Shown: one piece after another, positions 10,301 to 22,000 of the stretch
How the letters are laid out: each line of letters starts with the position of its first letter
Position numbering within the stretch: position 1 is the first letter of the stretch
From: Marsupella aquatica
Lineage: Eukaryota > Marchantiophyta
Direction of reading: 5' to 3'
NCBI GenBank assembly: GCA_973895155.1
Contig: OZ316893.1
Coordinates: 7,440,001-7,504,000, forward strand
Length of the DNA: 64,000 bases
Translations under genes and position numbers: made by a program
The notes under the pieces: model-generated
Seen by the model: the letters and a program-made list of their open reading frames with translations, nothing else
Databases searched by the model: none
Told to the model about the DNA's origin: nothing

Positions 10301-12884
10301 AGATGGTGGAGCAGCTATCTGGATCCAGAGTGCAATTGAGTCAAGCATTGAGTCAGGCAGAAATGTACATGCAAAGTAATGAATCCTGTTTTACTAATTG
10401 TTGAGCGAAAACTTTTCAGGACAGTCTGGAAAGATCTCAGCAGCTTGCACTGAGCTTGCACCAGACCAACGCTTACAATATATTGAACTTGGAACTGAAC
10501 AAACTCTGAAAGACCCAAAGTTTGAGCAAACCAAAGACCCTCAACACTAATCTTACCAAACCATCAAGACTTGATTCTGAGTTGGAGACTTGAGCTTCAA
10601 GGTGAACCAGCTCTTTCACCAAAGAATCATATGCAGCATCACTGTGTGAATGACAAAATAAAGTGGGTTAGCAGAGGGTATCTAATGGTTTGATGCACCT
10701 ATTTCCACTAGGTACGATATTTCGACATCGAGATTTCGTTAGTGTTGCAGAACTTTGGCATTGTGTGGAACTTAAACAATACCTTACGAGTGGGCTATCC
10801 AGAGCGTGGTATAGATATGCATGATGGCCGATCGAATTTCGCAATCTGCCGATTTCGTGCTGTAGAGCATGATCATCCATTCCTACAGTGTTGCTGTCGG
10901 TAGAAGCAGAATCAGAAGCCATTATAGCATCATCTGTGTCCTGTTGTTCTCTGAATGGCTCTCCAAATTCCTCTTGGACTTTTTTCACTTCTTCCGTAGT
11001 ACCTGCTTCTCCTGCTAATGTTATTTGACCTCTAAATGAAGATGAATCTACAGCCTCTCCACCTTCAACAGAAACAGTCGTTGATGGATCGTGATCAAGA
11101 AGGCGATCAACAGGAGTCACTACTTCAAAATCTTCACTTGCATTTCCTGCGTCATCACCCTTTCCAACAAGGGAATCACTTTCCTCTTCGACTACTGCTA
11201 CTGAAAGTGCCTGTCCATCTTCGGTGCTATCAAGAGCAGCTGGTTCCAAACCAACCAACGACGAATACCCTGCAGTATTTCTATTCCAAAGTTCGCCTAT
11301 GTCCACTTCTTCTACTTCTACCGGTGCAATGTCACTTCCTTGAAGTGTGATGCCAACCTCGCCATTTTCGGGATGCTCCATCTCCCGATTAGCAGTAATT
11401 TCTTCTGCCATGGACTCTTCAATCCTGTCGTCCGCCCCGATTTTCACATCAGCTTGAAGAGCTTCTCCTACTGACACTTCTATTTCTGCCGCAGATGCAC
11501 TTTCACTCATTTGAACAGTGCTACCCATGTTCCCACTTTCGGTGTATTCCAGCTGCCCATTGGCAGTGGTTGCTTCTCTCATCGCCTCTTCATTCGTCTC
11601 GGCTGTCCGGATCTCACCATCAGCTTCACTAAAGGCAGATTTGGGGTAAGTTGAACTACACAATTGTGTGATATCTCCGTTAGTACCCAAATCGGTCACG
11701 CCGCTTCGGGAAACCCCCGACCAAACCTCAGTTTCTTGAACTTCAGTACCGGATACTTCTTGTTGAGCCGTGCTGACCACAGTCACATTCTCTGTATGCT
11801 TCAGTGATCCATTTGCAATAGTTGCTTGTTCTGTCAATACGGCCTCTTCAATCTTATCGTATGCCCCGATTTCAACTTCAGGAGCTTCACGGAGAGGAGT
11901 CGATTCAGGAACATCAAAAAAACGAAATTGCGAGGACGTATGCACATCAGTACCCAAGCTGCTGACCAGACCACTTCGGGGGTCTGCTTTCGATTCTTGA
12001 TCCCCAGGTGAAATCTCATTTTCCTCTATTTGTAAAGAGGATTGAGCTGGAACCGCGCTCATGACATTACTGGTCTCAGGACTTTGTGGCTCAAGACTTG
12101 GAGAAATTGCAGCCGGCGTTGTCTTTTCAATCCTCTCAGCTTCACTGACGGCAGATTCAGGCAAAATTGAACCAGTCACCTGCTGCAAGATGTCTCCGTC
12201 AGTTCCTTCTGAGCTAATCATGCTGCTCCTCTGGGAGGTTGCTTCCAATTTCTCCACAGAAGAAATTTCAGCCTCCCACAATGCGGTGCGCCATTCGAAT
12301 TCATTGCCCTGCTCCTGCTCAGAGAGCACATCCACCAGCTCCAGGGCTCCATTTTCCTCCCTGAAGACATTTTCAGCGCTTGTCAAAACTTTATCCTCGG
12401 CAGCTGTACTGAAGTCAGTTGATCCGCTGTCACCTCCTCCTCCTCCTCCTTGTTGAAACAAATTGTTAACCTTCTCATTGAACTTACGGAGAACATCGAC
12501 AACAGACTCCAGCAACTGTTGCGGCGAGAAATCACCGGAGTTCCCTACTCTAACACTAGTCATTCGCTGCTGCCGTGACCTCCGGGTCACCAGCTTCCGG
12601 CTCTCCCTGACAACAGGTCGTACACGAGGAACGCTGCTGGAGCTAATTCTCACAGTGGAACCGCCAATGCCAACATTGTGCCTAGCAGGAAGAGAACACA
12701 AACCCCTGGCGCTACTCCCAATCAGAGACCTTACAGACGAATCCATTGTTTGAAGGGTAAAGTTCCGGCTAAACCCTAAGCTCCTCCAGCCATAGGGCGA
12801 CTCCGCAGAATTAGCTGGTTGAAGCCCGGCCAAGAAAAACTGATTCAATTTCAAGGCAGTGTGTCTGCTGACCACTCTCTGCAT
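4388..12884 (-). CDS. NAD+-dependent DNA ligase (bacterial LigA type), 18 exons, organelle-type presequence
   Basis: LigA seals nicks using NAD+. Assembled exons: 12884-10783, 10641-10557, 10318-10240, 9874-9710, 9097-8943, 8432-8303, 8067-7911, 7601-7475, 7228-7139, 6798-6761, 6692-6620, 6441-6286, 6179-6110, 6059-6022, 5925-5752, 5551-5404, 5299-4818 and 4531-4388. All 17 introns are GT-AG with matching phases, giving about 1470 residues. Domain Ia has [14 protein letters not shown] (near 695-708) and PMLSL follows. The AMP-accepting lysine is in EPKVDG (K784). Later motifs are [29 protein letters not shown] and PRWALAWK. An OB segment (1001-1030), four cysteines (1089, 1092, 1107, 1112), HhH repeats ([25 protein letters not shown]) and a BRCT domain (1388-1470) follow. 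The first 70 residues are Arg/Ser-rich like an organelle presequence, and about 600 acidic residues precede Ia. Exons 13-14 are the least certain. Confidence 0.88.
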
Positions 12885-13093
12885 ATTCCCTTCCTCCCAC
12901 CTCCCAGCACCGGGGAGCCCTTTGCAAAGCCAGAGCTGCGAGCTTGTTGGTGAACAGAGCTTAAACCCTGGATAGACGAACTTTTCAGAAAAGCATTATG
13001 CCCCTGGTTCTGCAAGGCACAAGACGATGATGACACTCCAGACTCGTGGTAGTACCTACTCCCCAATGCCGTCAAGCAGCTACGGACGCGCAT
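12851..13093 (-). other. 80-codon frame overlapping the ligase start: uORF or alternative N-terminus
   Basis: An ATG at 13093 opens 80 codons in another frame and stops inside the ligase first exon. Its start, MRVRSCLTALGSRYYHES, followed by a Ser-rich stretch, itself looks like an organelle presequence. It could be an upstream ORF, or a true first exon spliced into the ligase frame by an intron that I could not place. Transcript data would decide. The main annotation starts at the in-frame ATG at 12884. Confidence 0.3.
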
Positions 13094-14585
13094 TCTCTTT
13101 TCAGAGGTGGTTCGATTTCATAGCTCAAACCTCAAAAAGAAGAATAGTAAACGCTTGATCGAAAGCCAGAATGAGTCACTTCAAACGATACATGAAGGCC
13201 AGAAAAACATGAATTCGAAATAGATTCGAAGCAACTAAATCGATACCCAGCAACCTACGTACCATCTTGACTCAAAAGACGAATGTCCGAGACGCTCGCC
13301 TAGTAAGTTCTACAGTGCCAGCTTCGTTCCTTCCTCGCGCGCTCTCTCGCTCGCCTTTCTTAAACCCTACGAACACCTCTGAACCCTACGAACTACAGTT
13401 TTGCCAGAAATGTGCGCGAAATGAATGCACAGTCGTTCCTCTAAGTGCACACTCTCAAGGACGGTACTTGCACTTACATGTGGTTTGCATTGTTTGATAA
13501 GTGCACTTTGTCTCGCTTTGCACTTGTTGACAGGAAGAAGCCCGGGGTTGCACTTTAATGTGTTTTGCACTACATGACAAGTGTACAAGTTCCTCTGACT
13601 TGGCATTCATCGACTAGTGTTCAAGGTTCAGACCCCAAAAAGAGTGACTCCAGATAATAAATAATACATATAGCTACATATATATCATAGTGCCCAACGG
13701 TAGAAAATGCCTAATGGGGAGACATGATCCCAAAGGGGAAGTAACCCAATGAAGGGGAGGAAAAGAGGGGAAAGTAGGCGTATAGTTACAAAGGCAAAAG
13801 ATATTCCTTATGGCCCTATTACATTTGGTATGCAGAATTAATCCATGGACCCCCTTGTTATTGCATAGTTAGGGTGGTTTAATTCATGAGCTTTGTTTGT
13901 AATCGGTGGGTATGGCTTCCCGATCACAAAGGGTCCAGCTTTCTCATCAACCTTTGAGACTTGCTGCTCTTGCAATTTATGACAGCAACTGTGGAAAGCC
14001 AGGAATGAACATGTGCGTCATCCCCATATTTCTCAATTTCACGCAATTGATGGTTGTTCTCTCCCTCAAGCCTTAAAATGAATAAGTGTCTGCACTCGAT
14101 CAATTGGACTAGACCACAAATTCCCACGCCCAACCCGGCACTAACTCTCCCTGCAGCTTGTAGCATTCTTGAAATGCCAGGTCAATGCACCACCTCCCTA
14201 CAGCATCCAACTTGATCCCTGGCAATCTCACTTGTGCTGACATCCTAGTGCCTTGCCATGTTTTTCACTTGCAGTGGACAGCAACCATCGTTCTCACTTA
14301 CTCTGGACAAGAGCTATATTTTGGCTTATGGTGGCAGGAAAAGACTTTCCATCAAGAGCACTTAGTATCAAAAAGTGTAAAGCACAGGCATGGGCTAGCA
14401 TTTGGCCAGTAAAGAGGCATTCATATGACGTCTCAATGCTTCAAAGCTGTGGATGATAAAATTTGACCATAAACAATTAACTTTTTCCAGGGCTATGTAA
14501 AAGGTTCTTAATTTTCTTCACAAGCCTCGACTGTGACTTATGGTCATATGCAAACGATCGTAAGTCAGCAAATTTGATGGTCAGT
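13094..14585. other. Spacer, ligase 5' flank
   Basis: This holds the presumed promoter of the ligase gene, including a CT-rich stretch around 13320-13360. From 13,650 onward it is AT-rich filler with short A/T runs. No genes were recognised. Confidence 0.35.
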
Positions 14586-14605
14586 TAACTTTTTCTGTCC
14601 ATAAC

Positions 14606-14795
14606 TTAATTAAGGTCCATCAAATTTTGAGATGCCCAGAGCCTAGTTAAGGTTCATCAAATTTTATGCTTTGAGAGGCCCTAGTTAAGATCCATCAAAT
14701 TTTAAGCTTTGAGATGCCCTAGTTAAGGTCCATGAAATTTTAAGCTTGGAGAAGCCCTAGTTAAGGTCTATCAAAATTTAAGCTTTGATCACCCT
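14606..14795. repeat. Tandem array, about 38-bp unit, five copies
   Basis: The unit is of the form TAGTTAAGGTCCATCAAATT followed by TTAAGCTTTGAGATGCCC. It recurs with the TTAAGG/TTAAGA element at about 14610, 14648, 14686, 14724 and 14762, a period of 37-38 bp with point differences. It directly abuts a second array and lies downstream of the alpha/beta-hydrolase gene. Confidence 0.85.
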
Positions 14796-14968
14796 CTAGA
14801 GAGACATTGGGCTTGTAAGGAGATATTTTAAGCTTTGAGAGCCCTACAGACATTGGGTGGTAAAGAGATATTTTAAGCTTTGAGAGCCCCATAGAGAGAC
14901 ATTGGGCTGGTAAAGAGATATTTTAAGCTGTGAGAGCCCTACAGAGAGACATTGGGCTTGTAAAGAAT
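14796..14968. repeat. Tandem array, about 46-50-bp unit, four copies
   Basis: The unit contains GAGAGACATTGGGCTTGTAA, then AGAGATATTTTAAGCTTTGA, then GAGCCC. GACATTGGG recurs at 14803, 14849, 14898 and 14948. It shares the TTTTAAGCTTTGAGA segment with the preceding 38-bp array, so the two arrays are related. Confidence 0.85.
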
Positions 14969-15018
14969 AATAAATCAGGTATGAGCGACTCATAAATTTC
15001 AGTCGGTGGTGACGACCA

Positions 15019-16152
15019 TCAACCACTTCCAAGTCTAGGGGATCCGAGAAACATGACAGTCTCGTCCAACCAGTCGAAGATCGCTTCATTCACCGAGCTC
15101 GAGAACGAATGCAGCGCCCAGGCCGCCATGATCTCCTGCCTCACGTGCTCCCCAAAGCAAAGATCGCCATCGCTCCAACCTCCTCGACACACGGGCAGAA
15201 CCTTGTGCTTCCAGAGCACGGCCTTCCAATCAAATTGGTATGGGCTCTTTATCACGTAGTCGTCCTCATCGAGCCAGCCCTCAGACTTGTAGGCCCAGTG
15301 AATCCGCTCTGAGGTCGCTCGCTCGAGGCACGGGATCTTCTCCGAGAAGGAGTGGGGGTGGATTGGTCGAGGCCAGACATCAATCTCGTTCACGAGCACG
15401 CCCCTTGATCTCAAAATGCCCATGGCATTGACCACTTTCGGGTAAAATCCATGAGGTCCGCTGTCGAGAGGCATGGGAACGAAAAGCGTGGGAGGGAACG
15501 AATTAGCGTTGGCGTTGTTCAGAACTGCGAACTCTCCGGGAGAGCACATTACGATCATGGACTGGATGGCGAGGTCTAGAGTCAGGAGAGTGGTGAAATT
15601 TCCGCCGCTGGAGTATCCGAACGCGACGAGAGGCAATTGCTCAAGCGCGTGCTCTTTAGTCCATTCGCGAATTACGCTGACGACGATCGTCCTGTCGAGG
15701 GACGGCGGAGGTGGCCAACTGAGGACATTGTAGGGGAGCCAGTAGGCATCCACGCTCTTGACCATGATGACTGCGTAGCTCCTGTTCAAGGCTTCCAAGA
15801 CTGCGGCTCGGTCCTCTGGAAATCCGTAGCACTGGAGGCAGTTTGGGCCCGGGTCGAAGAAGCTCAGCGGCTCTTTGTCTTTGCCGTGCGCCAGAAAGAG
15901 GACTGCCTTCGGCATCGGGGGAATTTGCCACACCACGTCCTGCCCATGCCTAATTTCATAGAAGGGATTCATGGCAGGGTCGCTTCTTGAGCACTGCCCG
16001 GGAAAAGTTGGGAAAGAGATGTACTTTTCTTCTGCTGCTGCTGGGTCTACGTGCCACAAGTTATTCGCTGCTGCAGCTTCGTTGATGAGGAGGAACACAA
16101 TTATATGATGTAGGGCTAATGCAAGAAGACCGTAGCAGCGTACCAATCTCAT
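15019..16152 (-). CDS. Alpha/beta-hydrolase family protein with signal peptide
   Basis: A single-exon gene of about 377 residues. The frame is open four codons upstream, but the first ATG is at 16152. Residues 1-28 form a hydrophobic signal or signal-anchor segment ending in small residues (NEAAAAN). The nucleophile elbow is GYSSG (S181) in VAFGYSSGGN, and an earlier strand-turn is AVLFLAHGKD (about 83-92), typical of the alpha/beta-hydrolase fold. FDPGPNCLQCYG and CRGGWSDGDLCFG hold cysteines that could form disulfides in a secreted protein. Candidate acid and histidine residues lie in the C-terminal third (for example IHPHSF) but cannot be assigned. The substrate is unknown. Confidence 0.75.
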   Translation of the reverse strand: MRLVRCYGLLALALHHIIVFLLINEAAAANNLWHVDPAAAEEKYISFPTFPGQCSRSDPAMNPFYEIRHGQDVVWQIPPMPKAVLFLAHGKDKEPLSFFDPGPNCLQCYGFPEDRAAVLEALNRSYAVIMVKSVDAYWLPYNVLSWPPPPSLDRTIVVSVIREWTKEHALEQLPLVAFGYSSGGNFTTLLTLDLAIQSMIVMCSPGEFAVLNNANANSFPPTLFVPMPLDSGPHGFYPKVVNAMGILRSRGVLVNEIDVWPRPIHPHSFSEKIPCLERATSERIHWAYKSEGWLDEDDYVIKSPYQFDWKAVLWKHKVLPVCRGGWSDGDLCFGEHVRQEIMAAWALHSFSSSVNEAIFDWLDETVMFLGSPRLGSG

Positions 16153-19077
16153 CTCGACGACCACCGCCGTCGGCGGACTCCTACTAACGAGTCAATTGCA
16201 ATGCGATGCAATTCAGTTCTATAGGATAGACAAAGGGCTCCTCTGCACCGACGATGGCTGTGAATGAAAACTCTCACATTCAACCGCGGCTGGCAATGCT
16301 CTGTCTCTCAGACATGGTGAACTTGTGGACTCATCCAGCTGGTCGACTCAATCAAAGGCAACAAGTTCAGCTCAATGAGGCAAGATGCTCCGCTTGCGAA
16401 CAGGTCTCAATAATATCAGAGTACCGAGAAGTAAAAGTGAAACTCAACACTTATGTATGGAATTCACGGAATTTGTTGAGTGCAAACAGAGTGAAACTCA
16501 ACAAGCTGTAACACATCATGCTTTGCAAGTCGGTCCCCTGAGACGTGAAGCTCGTGAAACACTGGGATTACTCCATGCAAGGTTGCTGTTTCCGTGTGCT
16601 CAATCTTCACTGTCTGTACTTCCTCCAACACCATCAGTACTCATCTATATACCAGTGATGCCCTTTTCCCATGCAATCCGTGCTTGCTGTACTCGAAAGC
16701 CATCTGTTACGGTACGTGACGGCTTCGTTTACGTAAACTGAACACTCCTCCGAAGTACTCCCGACGACTCACTCCGCAATTAAGTTACCAGTCCAGCTCC
16801 CATGCAAACCTCGCGCATTTGTTTGCTTTCACAGCTGCGAGCTTGCTTTCGACAGTTTCTTGACGGACAGAATCCGCGGATATATCATCAATTTTCTGAA
16901 AAGCACTGCTGAGTTTTCAAATTTGCACGTGGCTTGCTCAAAAGATTTCCTTACAAGGTTCTTCACACATTCCGGAGTCACACATTCCGGAGTCCATTGT
17001 TATGCCAGAATATTTCATTTGTCTTGTGCTAAAATTTTAGATTAGTGCTCGATGACTAGCACCAAGAATGGCTAGAATTTCATATTAGTGTTACAGGTGG
17101 AACCACTTTGAGCTCTCGACATTTCGGCGCCTGATGTGATCACTTGCTCCATGATTTGCTAACAGAAACAACTGTATTAAAGACTATTTTGCAAAGTTGG
17201 AATTCAGTATGACTACGATTAATCAGATTGGCGCAGCACCGAAGATTCTTAGTTAGTGTCAGCAGTTACAACAATAATCAATTAATCCGATCGGCGCAGC
17301 ACAGATGATTCTTAGTTAACAGAAGTCACACCTGGCAGGTGACTTCTTGGTTTAACCCGACACCAGAGAAAGACTCGTCCATCTCCGGGTTCTGGGCCCA
17401 CGGCGAAGGGTCTCCGGATCAGGGGACAAAGCTCAGGAAGAGATCCATACGGTTGGACGTCGGATTGCATGATTGCAGTGGGATGTGGACACAGATCATG
17501 CAATGTCACAATCGGAGTAGTCTAGTGTCCAACGTGGAACATGACAGAAAGTCTGGATACTTCTCGCCGACTCGGCGCCTCAAAGCATGCCAGATAATCT
17601 AGGATCGCCGAAGTTTACATTGATGCAAAGCTGATGGAGATAGTACCGTACCTGTCATCATTCTTCGGGCCAAATGTAATCTCCGTTCCCTTCGATGGCT
17701 GCTTTTTGCTGTGAGTGGTATCACCTGATTGCGGACAATGCTGAGGTGGTGATTTCAAAACGCTATAGCTGTCATGAACTTTCGGCCCAAATGTAATCTC
17801 TTTTTCCTCCAATATCACATTTTGCTTTGTTTCTGCCGTTTGGGCACATGATGGTTCATTATGTGCTAGTCTTTCCTTGCAGTCATTGACACAGGAGCAA
17901 TTTACTCTCTCTTCGTTGATCCTGTGGGATTCTACTACACTTGCCCAACGACAATCAAAGTCTTCGGTTCTCTGGGTCGTCGTTTTGGCATGTTCTTGAT
18001 CGATTCATTCCACTTTAGACTAATGGACTTCCGGAAAGCTACAGTACTGGATGCAAAAATGGACCTCCATCAACGCCTAGCTAGCGTTCATTCTAGTCTG
18101 TGCTCTCCCCTTAGTGAACCGAGACTTGCGCCTCGTTGAGTTGGAAAATTGGAAAGAAGGTTCTGAAAGCAAAATATCAACGCAACCCCAAGGTACGAAG
18201 CTAGGCTACAAAATCGTTTCAGGTACCATTGGAGATCGGGATCGAGCTCGAAATAATTACAATCTGTTCAGTGGCTAGGTCAATAGGTGGCCTGTCTAGC
18301 TTACAGACACCCTAGCCGGTAATCCGACGGTCCATGAATCTGACGAAGGGGCATTATCCCCTCCCGAGAATTAACAATACAACCTACGTTTGCGTCCTGC
18401 AGCAGGGAGGGCATTCTCTCATGAATTTTGACGATACAACGTTCCGTTCTGTAGGAGGATCGACCACAACAAGTTAGTACAGTGACCAAATCAGGACATC
18501 ATTCGTACCATTGTCTGTCTTTAGACGAAGTGCAGATTTTGAGGTCACTGCTTGGCGTCACCTTGTTCAGTCACCTAGTACAGTGAGAAAAGCAGGACAT
18601 CATTCCTGCCGTCTGCCTCGGAAGGAACCCAGCGCCCGCGTCTCTGCTGTACAGTCAATTCTGCCACTGATTTCCGACTAGGATCGTAAGAAACCAGATT
18701 GCGCCATTAAAATCTGAGCAGAGGTAACAGATCACCTGACAAGCGTCCCATTGAAAGCAAAGAGCACCTGAATAAAACAAGTCAAACATGATCCGTACTG
18801 TAGAATGAAAAGGCTTGGATAGAAAAACTCCAGTACCAACTAAACAACGATTGGGCAACATCGAACTGTCGCCACCAAGAGACTAGGGGCTACCCAATTC
18901 GGGCTGTTGATAATACAGTACAAATAGTTGTGACACGTTGTCAATGCCCGGTATCAGTGTACAAGTGTGGTATCTCCAATGATATGAAAGAACCAGTCGC
19001 CCTACTATTGTAAAATATACACCTCGATTGCCGTACTAACGTTTTAGTCTACCTGTGTTTTGTCCACCAAAGTGCAT
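16153..19077. other. Spacer between the hydrolase and PDAT genes
   Basis: No confident gene was found. Small features seen are a 14-bp tandem duplication (ACATTCCGGAGTCA-type) near 16973-17000 and a diverged direct repeat (GATTGGCGCAGCAC, then GATTCTTAGTTA) at about 17218-17258 and 17281-17320. A minus-strand frame at 17615-17818 repeats the residues EITFGPK twice and might be a gene fragment, but no family was recognised. Confidence 0.35.
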
Positions 19078-22000
19078 TTACAAGTCCAATTTTATCCTGT
19101 CTGACCACCTAAATATGTCCGAGTAAGTACGATCCCCCCCGAGCTCCTCACCAGTGGCACCAGCGGCAACCCTCAGCACCTCTTCGATCAGTGCGAAATT
19201 TCCCATAATATCAACGTGTGACCCACTCTGTGTGCCTCGCCCCTCTAGGAGATTAGCTGGGGGTGCATGGTCATATTCCCTCAAGTACACAGGCGATCCA
19301 GACGGGTTGAACTTGGTTTTTCCCCGCCATCCCTTTGCACACATGAAACCTGCACTTAGGCCGGTAACCGTTTCATCTCCATCAACGAAATGAACCCCAC
19401 CTTTCAGGCACCCTTCAGACTCTCCCTCAACACTGGTATCAATTCGGAAAGGGATATAGCAGGAATCACCACTAGGTGAGGTCTTGTATATGTATGACCT
19501 TTCCGTCAACAATCCCACGCCGTACATGCAGTACATCTCCATCTCTGGGGCATTTGGAAGTCTGATGAGACGATGAAAGAAGCAAAAGTTCATTAGGCAA
19601 GTAGTAAGCTAGACGTCGATCCATTCGTAGGAAAATAAATACTACGAACACAGACAAGAACTGTATAAACCAAATCAGCGCAATATACTGCCTTCGTCAA
19701 TTGCAGCCAGTAATTTGACAGTTGCCCTAACGAAAGTTTGCAACATGGATTCTAGTGAATGAGAAAGCCGAAGTATAATGATCAGCATAGCAGCATCACA
19801 ACTACATTCAGAAAAGCACAGTATCGATCCTAACGAACTGTGCTTGGAATGTCACTTACGAAGATTCCAAAGGATTGGCCCAATACTTATAATGATCGTA
19901 TTTTGGGTCACTGAGATCCTCAGCAATGCCATATCCCCAATTATCATCTGCACGTTTCATCATTTTTGGAGCAACTTTCCTAAGAAGATCCAACGCTGTC
20001 TCTGCGGTATAAACTTTGTGTTGCCCAACTTCCTCTATATCCGCCCAGTCCATTTCCTGGTACTCGGTCCAAACGTCTCCACAAGATACATTACTGCGGA
20101 CTGGTTCACGTGGAGATTGAGTCTGACAAAGAATACAAAACATGAGTTGACGCCACATCCACAGATGACCAAAAATTCCTTAATCCCATCCTGCCATGCG
20201 GCCACAAGGACAACGGATGAAACGCAAAAGAACCAGTCCCCTTAAATATAAACTTCTAGCATACGAAAACCCGACACTAAAAACTGACTCAGGAATCGTG
20301 ATATTCATGACAATCCTAAAATCCTGTTGTTATAGTGAGAGACGAAATCACCGATTCCAAAGAACAGATAGTTTCAGGGAGAATCGAGAGACTTAGTGTA
20401 CAAAACAATTAATGGCAATCTACTTTACTGAATGCTCTTGCCCCTCTGAAACAATATATCGCAACTCATGCTCTATTGCGTTTCAAGGCATGTGGACTCA
20501 CCTTGGACGCCAGTATTTGTGCCTTGATTTCTGAATAGGGAAGTTGCGCAGCATCTTTCCCAAACGAAACCAGCCTTCCATAGTGGGCATATGGTTTTCC
20601 GTGTGGACCTAATTTGTTGTCTGTTGTGTTTTCCAAATCTACTGGCTTTTTATCCTTAGCGCAATCAAAACCTTCCTCGGGTGACCAGTCTGCATTTCCC
20701 CAAATGGTTTCTCCTCCCTTCGGTAACATGGACATGGTAGCATCCCAGGTTCGACACACTCTCATTATGTGTTGCAGAGTTTGTAAACCAAAAAATTCTG
20801 AATCGAGCAAACCTGGTGCAGCAGCCCTGCACAAGCAATTTGTTTGGACAATTACAAAAAGAGGGGCCCACAATGTATGAAAGCCTTAAGGAAATGATAA
20901 ATGCTCGTCTAATTTCCGAGATACAGCAGTTGTGCAGAGTCATCGTCCTTGTGCAAGAAGCATTAGGTATGCCTTTGTGAACATCCATTGATTGCATTTC
21001 TAACCAAATACCTTACCGATATTCTATTGCCAACTTCCAGCCCCTTCCTTGAACTAAGCCAATATTTCTCTGAGGCCCTTCTCGAAGACTCGGCTTTGAC
21101 CCTTTGTAACTTGAGTTCTTGAAGAATATAAGTTAATTCAAACATTCCTTTTTCCGTTCCATTCGTTTCAGAGTCAAATCTTCGATACCCCTCAGTCATC
21201 AAATTAGGGGTCTTCAGATTGACACTTTCCAGCGCTTTACTTCGTTTTTCAAACGAGAGAGTGCCTTTAAATAACGAAAACTTAGAGAATGGAAAAACGG
21301 TACACCTCCAAACTGCTCACCTTGCAACGGCAATATCCTTAGCTTCTGCAGAGAAGAGCCCTGTAAATGCTTTTGAAACGCCGAGCATCGGCCCCGCTAA
21401 GTTCATCACCGCTTTCACATGTCGGGCACACCAGTCAGGACCACCACCTCCCCCCATCGGTTTTGGAGCTTCGACCCATTTCATAAAGTGTAACCAATAA
21501 AGTGCCCCCATGGAGTGAGGCACTGCTACAACCTTGTTTCCATTATTAGTTACAACCAACATCTCGATTGTATATTTCAGCCTGGTCAAAGATTTGTCCC
21601 GAACCTGTTGACGAAACGAATTGTTAGACTGCATCCTCTTTGAATCTCTTCGCCTGTACAATCACCTTAGATATTCATGACTACCTGCCTGAGCGATACT
21701 TGTCTGCAGGCCTCTGGGTGTCTCGGTACCTTTCGTTTACTTTTACCCACTGAGCTATAAGACCGGGGCAGTCTGGATTCGATTTCTCTGATGATATTCC
21801 GCTGTCCACGCCCACCAAAGCATGACAGTTGTGCTAAGCTGAGCTCAAACTACGAAGGGTCGTTCAAGAAAGGTAAAAGATCAAATTGTACCTCACTGTT
21901 TTGGAAGGAGATCCTCCAGTCATAGGAAGCCATGTACATATTCCGCTCTTCATAGCCAATACGAGCCAGATTCTCAATCAAAACTGCCCAGACAAAATAA

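Noticed and set aside
10668-12884. 738-codon minus-strand frame as a separate acidic protein gene
   Set aside because: Its last residues are LigA domain Ia, and a GT donor at 10782 joins it in phase to the SDAAYD exon; it is exon 1 of the ligase.
4388-12884. Bacterial contamination as explanation for LigA
   Set aside because: The gene is split by 17 GT-AG introns with consistent phases and lies among plant genes.
15637-15990. Plus-strand frames inside the hydrolase gene
   Set aside because: Antisense shadows; the minus frame has a signal peptide and GYSSG elbow.
17615-17818. Short gene with repeated EITFGPK motif
   Set aside because: Only 67 codons, no acceptor/donor context that extends it, and no recognised family; mentioned within the spacer only.
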